From the NCBI GenBank assembly GCA_003854995.1, contig RQOI01000030.1, positions 1-10,812 of the forward strand: a stretch of 10,812 nt of DNA. Direction: 5' to 3'. Origin of the DNA: Candidatus Zhuqueibacterota bacterium (lineage in GTDB: Bacteria > Zhuqueibacterota > Zhuqueibacteria > Residuimicrobiales > Krinioviventaceae). Within the stretch, counting starts at the first letter, position 1, and every line of letters starts with the position of its first letter. A program made the translations under genes and the position numbers. The notes under the pieces were generated by a model. The model was not told the DNA's origin and did not search any database. It was given only the letters and a program-made list of their open reading frames with translations. This document shows, in pieces, positions 1-7,025 of this stretch.

Positions 1-1074
1 ACCGATGTCCTGATGCTTGATTTCACCGGCCTGGATCCATTAAAAAAGTACACGATCGCATTTTACGGCAACAGAAATCGACACAGCTGGTCCCAGGCGT
101 CCCTGGTGACATTGCGCAGCGCTGATGCTTTCGAGAACGCGAGTTCACTGGGCAAAGATGAGATGGGCAATCCGATTTCCGCCGGCGATACCGCGCCGAA
201 CACCAAGCTGCCGGCGGATAACACTTATACCGGCTATATCGCCAGGTTCACCAATATTATTCCCGGGCTTGACGGCGCCATCACCCTGAATATTCAATTC
301 AGCGGTATCGAAGGGCACGAATTCAAGGGCAAGTATGGCAGCGCCGTCATGCTGCAGGAGATCGATCCGGCGACCAACCTCATCAGCACAACGGCATTCA
401 ATGATCTGGCATGGGATGAGAACTTTTACTCGCACTATTATACTTCATCCGGCGCCTATCTCATCCGGGTGCGGGCGCGCTGTAAGACGCATCCGTCGAT
501 CGTGTCATCCTGGTCTGATGTGCACAGCATCATCATTTCAGGATGCACGATCTCGACTACAGTGACAGACGGTGCAAACGCCACAGTCAGACGGCTGCCC
601 GAGAGTCAGGATTATGATTACGGCAGCATGGTCACTCTGTCAGCAGAAGAGAGCAAAACCTGGGCTTTTACCCACTGGAACCATGACAGAACCGACACGA
701 TTGCCACAAAGATTGTCTATCTCAATGACCATCGGACATTTCGGGCGAATTACGCATTCAGAACCAATGTCGAAAAGAGAGATGATAGTGTGCCGACTGA
801 ATTCAGCCTGGGACAAAATTATCCGAATCCGTTCAATCCATCGACAGCCATTGAATACGATCTCGCTGCCGCCGGACAGGTGAGCATCAAAATCTATGAC
901 ATTCGCGGACGGCTGGTCAAGGTGCTGGTCGACATGCATCAGCCCGCCGGGCGCTATAAGGTGAAATGGGATGCCACCAATTCGGCCGCTGTCAAGATGC
1001 CGTCTGGTATTTATTTCTATAGCCTGCGCGCCGGCGATGTCCAATTTTCCAGACGAATGGTTTTACTCAAATGA
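1..1074 (+). CDS. Secreted T9SS cargo protein, C-terminal part (5'-truncated by window)
   Basis: The reading frame is open from base 1 to the TGA at 1072-1074, giving 357 visible residues; the true start lies upstream, and the ATG at 13 has no obvious ribosome site. Visible residues 1-120 look like a beta-rich domain of unknown family (key stretches 'GLDPLKKYTIAFYGNR' and 'KGKYGSAVMLQE'). Residues about 120-180 resemble an Fn3-like strand set ('GAYLIRVRARC'). Residues about 180-257 resemble the divergent InlB B-repeat ('YDYGSMVTLSAE', then 'FTHWNHD', then 'RTFRANY'). Residues about 262-357 are a clear T9SS type A sorting domain with 'LGQNYPNPFNPSTAIEY', 'IYDIRGRLVKVL', 'PAGRYKVKWD', 'PSGIYFYSLRAG' and the terminal 'RMVLLK'. 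In T9SS organisms this tail directs cargo across the outer membrane and is usually removed on anchoring. Any enzymatic domain would lie upstream of the window. Secretion is well supported; the function is unknown. Confidence 0.88.
   Translation, partial: TDVLMLDFTGLDPLKKYTIAFYGNRNRHSWSQASLVTLRSADAFENASSLGKDEMGNPISAGDTAPNTKLPADNTYTGYIARFTNIIPGLDGAITLNIQFSGIEGHEFKGKYGSAVMLQEIDPATNLISTTAFNDLAWDENFYSHYYTSSGAYLIRVRARCKTHPSIVSSWSDVHSIIISGCTISTTVTDGANATVRRLPESQDYDYGSMVTLSAEESKTWAFTHWNHDRTDTIATKIVYLNDHRTFRANYAFRTNVEKRDDSVPTEFSLGQNYPNPFNPSTAIEYDLAAAGQVSIKIYDIRGRLVKVLVDMHQPAGRYKVKWDATNSAAVKMPSGIYFYSLRAGDVQFSRRMVLLK
817..839 (+). repeat. Nucleotide-level repeat in T9SS tail codons (second copy 6494-6516)
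   Basis: The codons for the NYPNPFNP motif are almost identical in the two cargo genes: 22 of 23 bases match between 817-839 and 6494-6516, the single difference being the third base of one Pro codon. The flanking tail sequence is much less similar at DNA level. This may be motif constraint plus shared codon preference, or a remnant of domain shuffling. Confidence 0.7.
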
Positions 1075-1079
1075 AATGC

Positions 1080-1113
1080 AAGCCCTTATAGTCTGACTAT
1101 AAGGGCTTATTTT
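1080..1113 (+). terminator. Rho-independent terminator of the first cargo gene
   Basis: A perfect 12-bp inverted repeat (1080-1091 with 1097-1108) encloses a 5-base loop (tctga) and is followed by four T residues at 1110-1113. It starts six bases after the TGA of the upstream gene, the usual place for an intrinsic terminator. There is no long A-run on its 5' side, so it is probably one-directional. Confidence 0.85.
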
Positions 1114-1117
1114 CCGC

Positions 1118-1175
1118 AGCGTGTGCGAAAAGTTGTTGTGCGCGCAAGTCCGTATGCCGCACACGCTCATTTTTT
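1118..1175 (+). terminator. Second hairpin with T-run in the intergenic leader
   Basis: A perfect 10-bp inverted repeat (agcgtgtgcg at 1118-1127 with cgcacacgct at 1158-1167) encloses a 30-base loop and is followed two bases later by six T residues (1170-1175). The loop contains the self-complementary tgcgcgca. The loop is long for a terminator, so this may be a backup terminator, a leader RNA structure or a protein-binding inverted repeat. Confidence 0.4.
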
Positions 1176-1197
1176 CACTATATATGAGTATAAGATC

Positions 1198-1230
1198 AAC
1201 GCCAGGGCGGATCACTGCACTGGCGTTTTT
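1198..1230 (+). terminator. Third hairpin with T-run, 58 bases before the giant gene
   Basis: An 8-bp stem (aacgccag at 1198-1205 with ctggcgtt at 1220-1227) and a 14-base loop run directly into five T residues (1226-1230), a good intrinsic-terminator shape. It lies over 120 bases after the upstream stop and only 58 bases before the downstream ATG. It could therefore be an additional terminator or, if the promoter lies upstream of it, an attenuator in the leader of the giant surface protein. No riboswitch class was recognised. Confidence 0.55.
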
Positions 1231-1239
1231 GCATGCAGC

Positions 1240-1253
1240 TCCTTTATAAAGGA
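1240..1253. promoter_or_regulatory. Perfect 14-bp palindrome upstream of the giant surface-protein gene
   Basis: The bases tcctttataaagga read identically on both strands. The palindrome sits 35 bases upstream of the ATG and contains a TATAAA that could be part of a -10 element, but no matching -35 was found at a usual distance. A role as an operator for a dimeric regulator is an inference. Confidence 0.3.
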
Positions 1254-1274
1254 CTGTGCTCATCGGGATTTTCC

Positions 1275-1280
1275 AAGGGA
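1275..1280 (+). promoter_or_regulatory. Ribosome binding site fixing the start at 1289
   Basis: AAGGGA lies eight bases before the ATG at 1289, which is followed by 'MKKLQFWLVF', a typical signal-peptide start. An in-frame GTG at 1256 would add eleven residues ahead of the signal peptide, so the ATG is preferred. Confidence 0.75.
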
Positions 1281-1288
1281 CGGTAGTG

Positions 1289-4200
1289 ATGAAGAAATTG
1301 CAATTCTGGCTCGTTTTCTGCATGTTCATATCAGCGATAACATCATGGACAATCGCGCAAGTGCCGTCGCATAAGCGAGTACTCTGCACATCATTTTTGA
1401 CTGGTCAGGAAGAGAATGAATTCGTACAGCTTCTAAATATCAATGGCGTCTATACCCAGGATGGCTGGCAATCGACAACGAACGGCATGAGCGGCAGCCG
1501 CCTGCTGGTCACTCTGAAAGACCGTCTGCCGCAAACGGCGACCATCGAGTGGAGCGTCAAAAATTTCAATCCCTATGAGCAGACAGACGTGAGCAAGCAG
1601 CATCTCTTTTTCATGACGAGCTCGGAAGATGACAGTGAAAGGTATTACCAGGATGGCTCCTGGCTTTTCTTGCGAACGGGAAAGAATTACAGGAATGCCG
1701 ATGGTTCGTGCTCGATGAAGATAGATGTCAGCGCCAGGGGAGTTGAGGAGCGCGTTGAGCGCCACATCCTGAGCGACAAGAAATGGAACAAAGGCGTCAC
1801 CTACAGATTCAAGCTCATCTACGACAACCTTAATATGTGGTTTTATCTGAACGATGAACTCATCATTCGCACCGAATTCCCCGGGCAGATGAAACGATTC
1901 AACCAGATCTATTTCGGCGGCGATCCGGATTACCCCTCTATTGTCGGCCCGATTTTTACAGACTTGAAAATCTGCACGCAAGCGAGCGAAATGTTCTATG
2001 TTGACAAGAGCTTTTCGCGGAATCTCATTGGACTCGGCCGACCGAGCTATGGCGGTCATGGTATTGCCGTTGGCGATGTGAACGGCGATGGCCTCGATGA
2101 TATTTATATCGGCAACTGTGTTCAAGGGCATTGCTTGCATGATATATTGTATATGCAAATGCCGAATGGCACTTTCAGGGAGGAAACAGTGGAGCGCGGC
2201 GTCGCGGACGAGTGCTGCAGCCATGCGGTGTTGTTTTTTGATGCTGATAATGATGGCGATCTCGATCTGTTCAATGCCAATACCTGGGAGCCCAACCAGC
2301 TCTATATCAACGACGGCGATGGTTATTTTTCCGAAGAGAGCTTTGCGCGCGGCATCGAGCCCATCAACGGTGAAACGCGCGGCGCCGTCGCTTTTGATGC
2401 CAACAATGACGGATATCTCGATATCTATGCCGTGAACTGGGGAATGCAGAATGAGATGTACATCAATGACGGCGCCGGCTATTTTGCGCGCGAGTATCGT
2501 GGCGCCGAAGGCGTGATTGAAGATCCGGAGCAGATCGGCACCCAGGGCGTCACGGTCGGCGATATTGACAATGATGGGGACTATGATATCTACATCTCGA
2601 AGCGCGAGGATCATAACGAACTGTATTTGAATGAAAACGGCTTTTTTCGCGAGGTCGCTGCCGAACGCAGTGCTGCGGTTCCGGATCGTTCGGACGGCGC
2701 CACTTTTGCCGATTATGACAACGATGGCGACATGGATCTGTTCGTCGCCAATACACGAATCCCCAACACGCTGAACAAGATTAACCTCTATTTTCTTGAA
2801 AACAACGGCAGAGGATACTTTCAGGATAAAACCGATGCCTACAGCCTGGCCATGGAAGGTTTTACGCCGCTTTTTTATGACGCCGATAATGATGGTTGGC
2901 TCGATTTATATCGTCTGCGCAATACTGGTTACGATAAAACCGCTGTCGCGGTCCTCAGCCTCAATGACGGGCAAAAGCAGTTCCAGTCCGCCGGCTACTG
3001 TGGTGCGGCGCTCATCGGCGCGGACGCCAGATCCTGTGTGGCGCACGATTTTGATGCGGATGGCGACCTCGATTTGTATATAACGGCCAAGCTGTTTGAG
3101 AATATTTTTCTGGAAAATCGCTCGGCTATCTCGCAGAACAACTGGATCGAGATCTCTACAATCGGGCCCAAGGGCGATGTCGGCGGCATTGGCAGCAAGA
3201 TCGATGTCTATGCGGCCGGGCAGCTGGGCAATGCCTCAGCGCTCCTGGGCCACCGCGAGGTGGTGACGGCAGTGGGTTATCTGAGCTCGCCGTCTGCTGT
3301 TCAGCATTTTGGACTGGCCGGCCGCGCGGCGTGCGATGTGCGGGTGACGTTGACCGATGGCAGCGTCGTTGAGGAGCGCACTGTCGCTGCCAATCGCCGG
3401 GTCGTCATTGCCAGGCATCAGACGTCCAACAGCTTGGAAGCTGTTTCGGGAAACGATCAGGTCGGCGTTGTGAATCGGCTGCTGCCGCAGCCGTTTCGCG
3501 TCCGCGTCGTCGATCAGTACGGCGCGCCCGTGCCAGGCCAGTCGGTCTCTTTTGTCCCCACAGTGGGGAATGGATCGTTTGATGGCAACACGACGCCGCA
3601 GACGGATGCAAATGGTTACGCTGCAATATTTTATCGGCTCGGCGCACTTGCGGGAGAATATTCTGTCGAAGCGCGCGTCGCCGGGGCGAAAAATTCTCCG
3701 CAAGAGTTCAGAGCCACAGCGACGGCCGGACAACCGCAGCGCATGCAAAAAGTGAGCGGCGATGGACAGACAATGAATCCCGGCAGTCCATTTTCGCAGC
3801 CATTCAGCGTCAAGTTGACGGACGAATACGATAATCCGGCGCCAGATCACGATGTCGTCTTTACCATCACGTCCGGCAATGGCAGCATCAATGGCGCACG
3901 ACAACTGACAATGCCCTCCGATCAACAGGGCATCGCCTCTGTCTTGTGGACGCCGGATGCCTACCTTGGTCCGACCAACACGTTGCAGGCGCAGTCCGGC
4001 TATGCGGGACAGCCCCTCATCAATTCGCCCATCATCTGGTCTTTTCCGGGAGTGGCCATCGATGCAGCAAAATCGACGGTCACGGCGTCCGGTCCTGTGC
4101 CGGCGAATGGGACGAGCACCGCTCTCATCCTGGTGACGGTGCGCGACTCGCAGGAGCAGGTGGTGACAGGCGTGACCGTGGAGATCACGGTCTCCGGCTC

Positions 4201-6751
4201 GGGTAATGATCTGCAGGTGCAGAATGACAAGACAGATGCAAATGGTCAGGTCGTTGCGACGCTGAGCAGCACGGTCGCGGAACACAAAGTTGTCACTGTC
4301 CTGATCAGGGGTGTCAATCTCGAGTTGCAGAGCCATCCGACGATCGAATTCGAGTCGTTCAATCAGACGCCGGATAAAATTGTGCTCGTCTCGGGCGAGA
4401 ACCAAAACGTCGTTGTCATGCAGCCGTCGCAGCCGCTCGTCGTCAAAATTATCGACACAGAAACGCGACCAGTGCCAAATTACGATGTCTCGTTCAGCGT
4501 GACATCGGGCAGCGGCTCGCTGGACGGTGAGAGCTCCAGCAGCGTGCAGACAGCTGCTGACGGCAGTGCCTCTGTCCTGTTCACCGCTGACAGGACGGCC
4601 GGGGTTGTCTCGCACATCGAAGCGAGTGCAACTGGAGTGAGCAATTCGCCGATTCTCTTCACCATGACCAGCATCGCTGGTCAAGCTCGAAAGATGACCA
4701 TCGCAGCGGGCAATAACCAGCAGGGCGCGCCGAATACGACATTGCCGACAGCGCTCGCCGTCGTCGTCACAGATATCTATGATAACTGCGTCAACAATTA
4801 TCCGGTGCAGTTCAAAGTCAATATCGGAGAGTGCTCTTTTGATGGCGCATCTCAAACCACCAGTTATACAGATGCCGAGGGCATCGCGCACGTCGAGGTG
4901 CAACTGGGCGAGCGCCAGGGCCAGTGCATCATTGAGGCAAAGACAGATTTTTCTTCCGTCATTTTCACCTTGATGACGACAGAGGGCTTGCCGGCGCCGG
5001 ATCTGCGATTGTCCACCATTTCAGCCACCTCGCCGGTTCTGGCAGACGGCGTATCGAGCTCTGAGGTTGTCGTGACCATTTTTGACAAGTTCGCCCGTCC
5101 CATCGAAGGCGCCAAGGTGGGCCTCACCGTCATCGGTGAAGGAGCGCTATTGCTCCAGCCGGATTCGCTGACCAATCCTCAGGGCAAACTGATAGCCAGG
5201 CTGGCGGCCACGCTGCCGGGAGAAAAGATATTGCTCGCCGCCGTTTTGCCGCAGCTCCTTTTCATCGAGCAAAGGGCCACGGTCCTGTTTGAACGCGGCA
5301 ATCCGACGGTGCAGATCTATTCCGGACATTTGCAGGAAGGCACGGTCGGGAAAAAGACGCCGCAGCCGCTCGTCGTGTTGATGAAAAATGGCGATAATCC
5401 TTTTGTCGGCCAGTATGTGCGCTTTACAGTCGATTCGGGCGGCGGACATTTCGATGCAGGGGATTCCATACTGGTCAAGACGGATGCGCAGGGACATGCC
5501 GCAGCTGATTTCACCCTTGGGACCGTGGTCGGCGAGAACGTGGTGCGCGCGGCAGCGCCGATTGCACCGGATCGCGGCGTGACGTTCAGCATCATCGGAC
5601 ACGCCGATGAAGCAATGGTCATCCTCAAGCACGCCGGCGATGAGCAATCCGGTCGGATCAACAGCGAGCTGGATGAACAGTTGACCGTGCTGGTCACGGA
5701 TGTCCATCATAATTGCGCGCCAAACAGCTCGGTGACATTTTCTGCGATGGATGGCGGCGAGATCAAAGCGCCGCAAACGGTGCTGACGGATTCAGCCGGC
5801 TATGCCAAAGCGACGGCGCGACTCGGTTCGAGCACGGGTCGCTATGTCTTCAAAGCCATGCTGCCGACCGGCGCTTTTACCTTATTCAGCGCTATGGCTG
5901 AAAAGGGCAACAGCGCACCGACAATCATTGCGAGCATGCCAGAGGAAAAAGAGCTGAGCTTTGCCTATAATGAGCGCCTGCTCTTTGAAATTACCGAGGT
6001 TTCTGATCCCGATAATGATCCCATCCACTATTCCTGGTTCATGAACAATCAGATGGTCGGCAATCAATCCAGGCTGCTGCTTTTCATGAGCGAGATGTTT
6101 CCGCCGGCAAACGTGCTGAAATGTCTCGTCTCGGATGGCGAAGAGGAGACTACTGTCGAATGGCTATTGACGATGCGGACAGTGGTTGAGCTGTCCTCTT
6201 TTCAGGCCGAGTTCAGAAAGGCGGATGGCGTTCTGTTGACCTGGTCGGTCCGTGAAATTGATAACGCCGGATTTCGACTGCTGCGCGCAGCGGCAGATGG
6301 CGATTATCAATCCCTTACGGTGGAGCTGATCACCGCGTCTGCCGGTTCTGATTACCGGTTCGTGGATTGCGCAAAGCTGTCGCCTGGGCTCTATCATTAT
6401 AAACTGGAAAGCGTGAGCAAGGCCGGCTATTGGCAGCACTTTGGGCCCATTTCCATCACCATCGAAGCGCCGGATGAAGTGGCGTTGTTGCAGAATTATC
6501 CGAATCCATTCAATCCGACGACGACGTTCGCCTTTGAATTGCCCGGGGAGGCGCCTGTCTGTCTGGGCATCTATAACCAAAAAGGCCAGCTCGTCCGCGA
6601 GCTCTTGCATCGGGACATGCCCGCAGGCTATCACTCGCTGGTCTGGGATGGCGTGGATATGCACGGCAATCACGTGCCCAGCGGAATTTATCTCTACCGC
6701 ATGACCGCCGGCCCGTACAGCGAGACGAAAAAGCTGACGCTGCTCAAATAG
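1289..6751 (+). CDS. Giant modular surface protein: LamG-like, FG-GAP propeller, ASPIC/UnbV, eight Big_1 Ig domains, T9SS tail
   Basis: This 1820-residue protein is probably exported by Sec and then by T9SS. A signal peptide covers residues 1-23 ('MKKLQFWLVF...SWTIA', then Q). Residues about 30-230 resemble a concanavalin/LamG-like jelly roll ('MWFYLNDELIIRTEF'). Seven FG-GAP/VCBS calcium loops of the D-x-D/N-x-D-G type begin at residues 263, 318, 370, 425, 475, 531 and 589. Residues about 618-706 match ASPIC/UnbV ('NWIEISTIG', 'GIGSKIDVYA', 'HFGLAG'). Eight Big_1/invasin-type Ig domains fill about 714-1541. A PKD-like domain ('SDPDNDPIHYSWF') occupies about 1542-1631 and an Fn3-like domain about 1632-1725. 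The T9SS sorting domain follows to the end ('LLQNYPNPFNPTTTFAFELP', 'SGIYLYRMTAG', 'KLTLLK'). No catalytic motif was seen. The most plausible role is an adhesin or ligand-binding stalk. Domain calls come from reading motifs, so boundaries are approximate. No good terminator follows the stop. Confidence 0.93.
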   Translation: MKKLQFWLVFCMFISAITSWTIAQVPSHKRVLCTSFLTGQEENEFVQLLNINGVYTQDGWQSTTNGMSGSRLLVTLKDRLPQTATIEWSVKNFNPYEQTDVSKQHLFFMTSSEDDSERYYQDGSWLFLRTGKNYRNADGSCSMKIDVSARGVEERVERHILSDKKWNKGVTYRFKLIYDNLNMWFYLNDELIIRTEFPGQMKRFNQIYFGGDPDYPSIVGPIFTDLKICTQASEMFYVDKSFSRNLIGLGRPSYGGHGIAVGDVNGDGLDDIYIGNCVQGHCLHDILYMQMPNGTFREETVERGVADECCSHAVLFFDADNDGDLDLFNANTWEPNQLYINDGDGYFSEESFARGIEPINGETRGAVAFDANNDGYLDIYAVNWGMQNEMYINDGAGYFAREYRGAEGVIEDPEQIGTQGVTVGDIDNDGDYDIYISKREDHNELYLNENGFFREVAAERSAAVPDRSDGATFADYDNDGDMDLFVANTRIPNTLNKINLYFLENNGRGYFQDKTDAYSLAMEGFTPLFYDADNDGWLDLYRLRNTGYDKTAVAVLSLNDGQKQFQSAGYCGAALIGADARSCVAHDFDADGDLDLYITAKLFENIFLENRSAISQNNWIEISTIGPKGDVGGIGSKIDVYAAGQLGNASALLGHREVVTAVGYLSSPSAVQHFGLAGRAACDVRVTLTDGSVVEERTVAANRRVVIARHQTSNSLEAVSGNDQVGVVNRLLPQPFRVRVVDQYGAPVPGQSVSFVPTVGNGSFDGNTTPQTDANGYAAIFYRLGALAGEYSVEARVAGAKNSPQEFRATATAGQPQRMQKVSGDGQTMNPGSPFSQPFSVKLTDEYDNPAPDHDVVFTITSGNGSINGARQLTMPSDQQGIASVLWTPDAYLGPTNTLQAQSGYAGQPLINSPIIWSFPGVAIDAAKSTVTASGPVPANGTSTALILVTVRDSQEQVVTGVTVEITVSGSGNDLQVQNDKTDANGQVVATLSSTVAEHKVVTVLIRGVNLELQSHPTIEFESFNQTPDKIVLVSGENQNVVVMQPSQPLVVKIIDTETRPVPNYDVSFSVTSGSGSLDGESSSSVQTAADGSASVLFTADRTAGVVSHIEASATGVSNSPILFTMTSIAGQARKMTIAAGNNQQGAPNTTLPTALAVVVTDIYDNCVNNYPVQFKVNIGECSFDGASQTTSYTDAEGIAHVEVQLGERQGQCIIEAKTDFSSVIFTLMTTEGLPAPDLRLSTISATSPVLADGVSSSEVVVTIFDKFARPIEGAKVGLTVIGEGALLLQPDSLTNPQGKLIARLAATLPGEKILLAAVLPQLLFIEQRATVLFERGNPTVQIYSGHLQEGTVGKKTPQPLVVLMKNGDNPFVGQYVRFTVDSGGGHFDAGDSILVKTDAQGHAAADFTLGTVVGENVVRAAAPIAPDRGVTFSIIGHADEAMVILKHAGDEQSGRINSELDEQLTVLVTDVHHNCAPNSSVTFSAMDGGEIKAPQTVLTDSAGYAKATARLGSSTGRYVFKAMLPTGAFTLFSAMAEKGNSAPTIIASMPEEKELSFAYNERLLFEITEVSDPDNDPIHYSWFMNNQMVGNQSRLLLFMSEMFPPANVLKCLVSDGEEETTVEWLLTMRTVVELSSFQAEFRKADGVLLTWSVREIDNAGFRLLRAAADGDYQSLTVELITASAGSDYRFVDCAKLSPGLYHYKLESVSKAGYWQHFGPISITIEAPDEVALLQNYPNPFNPTTTFAFELPGEAPVCLGIYNQKGQLVRELLHRDMPAGYHSLVWDGVDMHGNHVPSGIYLYRMTAGPYSETKKLTLLK
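2050..3130 (+). repeat. Seven FG-GAP/VCBS-type calcium-loop repeats
   Basis: Seven protein-level repeats of 50-58 residues each carry an acidic loop (for example DADNDGDLDLF and DIDNDGDYDIYI). Loop starts map near bases 2075, 2240, 2396, 2561, 2711, 2879 and 3053. In integrin-alpha-like and CRTAC1-like proteins such loops bind calcium between blades of a beta-propeller, and seven copies is the number needed for a closed seven-bladed propeller. The repeats have diverged at DNA level. Confidence 0.85.
3430..5910 (+). repeat. Array of eight Big_1 (invasin/intimin-type) Ig domains
   Basis: Eight domains of about 97-111 residues start near bases 3430, 3718, 4054, 4366, 4678, 4990, 5305 and 5602. 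Six share an 'SGxxQ' entry, a 'V.D.Y..PVP...V.F' core and a 'GxGSxDG' turn followed by 'TDaxGxA'. The third and sixth are a different subtype, opening with 'SGPVPANG' or 'TSPVLADG' and lacking the GxGSxDG turn. This gives the order A-A-B-A-A-B-A-A. In invasins and intimins these domains form a rigid rod that displays a distal binding domain. Confidence 0.85.
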
Positions 6752-6835
6752 GTCGTCGCACCCTTGAGGCGGCTGCTGCCAATGCAAAGTCTTTTGCTCT
6801 GCTGCGTCAATTTATTGCCATTGCGCTGATTTTAC

Positions 6836-6864
6836 TTGACTCTAAATGCAAATGTGGTTATTAT
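6836..6864 (+). promoter_or_regulatory. Sigma-70-type promoter for the 874-residue protein gene
   Basis: TTGACT (6836-6841) and TATTAT (6859-6864) each match the sigma-70 consensus at five of six bases and are separated by an ideal 17-base spacer. Transcription would begin near 6871, leaving a leader of about 155 bases before the ATG at 7026. The gap just upstream (6752-6835) shows only a 5-bp hairpin and no clear terminator for the preceding gene. Confidence 0.65.
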
Positions 6865-6989
6865 TGCCCACAGAGAGGGCGGGAAAGGGGATCTGTTTTC
6901 TGCCCACAGAGATGCTCTTGCGTAGCGACGACCAAATGGGGAATGAAAAGTATTGATTTGCAGGGGCGTTTGCATATCCATCCCACAGA
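6865..6989 (+). repeat. Direct repeats of a CCCACAGA motif in the leader
   Basis: The 12-base sequence tgcccacagaga occurs at 6865-6876 and again at 6901-6912, exactly 36 bases apart. A shorter third copy (tcccacagata) lies at 6981-6991. The first copy begins one base after the predicted -10 element and covers the expected transcription start. The copies could be operators for a regulator or a leader-RNA motif; no known family was recognised. Confidence 0.5.
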
Positions 6990-7013
6990 TAGATCAGTAC
7001 AATGTCTCAAGAC

Positions 7014-7020
7014 AGGGAGG
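7014..7020 (+). promoter_or_regulatory. Ribosome binding site fixing the start at 7026
   Basis: AGGGAGG lies five bases before the ATG at 7026, which opens directly into a signal peptide. The in-frame ATG at 7002 has no Shine-Dalgarno sequence and would place eight charged or polar residues ahead of it, so 7026 is preferred. Confidence 0.75.
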
Positions 7021-7025
7021 TTGAC

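Noticed and set aside
1256..1288. Upstream in-frame GTG start for the giant protein
   Set aside because: It lacks a Shine-Dalgarno sequence and would put eleven residues before a normal MKK signal peptide; the ATG at 1289 has AAGGGA at good spacing.
1063..1389. Small open frames on both strands across the intergenic gap (1123-1374 +, 1063-1389 -)
   Set aside because: They run through three hairpins and into the signal-peptide codons of the giant gene, have no ribosome site, and look like chance frames.
1433..2614. Minus-strand open frame (about 393 codons) opposite the LamG and FG-GAP region
   Set aside because: Its Ile/Val-rich repeats are the reverse complement of the repeated Asp/Gly/Asn codons of the calcium loops, which avoid creating stops; it is not an independent gene.
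3236..4903. Long open frame (about 555 codons) on the minus strand opposite the Ig-domain array
   Set aside because: It is a mirror of the codon bias of the real + strand gene. Its translation is Arg/His/Asp-rich without domains, it lacks a signal or ribosome site, and the + strand has eight consistent Ig domains.
3430..5910. CRISPR-like or tandem DNA repeat array
   Set aside because: The periodicity is at protein level only; no identical short DNA repeats with regular spacers were seen.
5147..6787. Several minus-strand open frames (5147-5776, 6164-6787) opposite the 3' end of the giant gene
   Set aside because: They have no recognisable domains or start signals and lie wholly or almost wholly within a well-supported + strand gene.
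6784..6797. Hairpin gcaaa/tttgc after the giant gene as a terminator
   Set aside because: It has only five AT-rich base pairs and no following T-run.
7002..7025. Upstream in-frame ATG for the 874-residue protein
   Set aside because: It has no ribosome site. The strong AGGGAGG falls inside this segment and serves the ATG at 7026.
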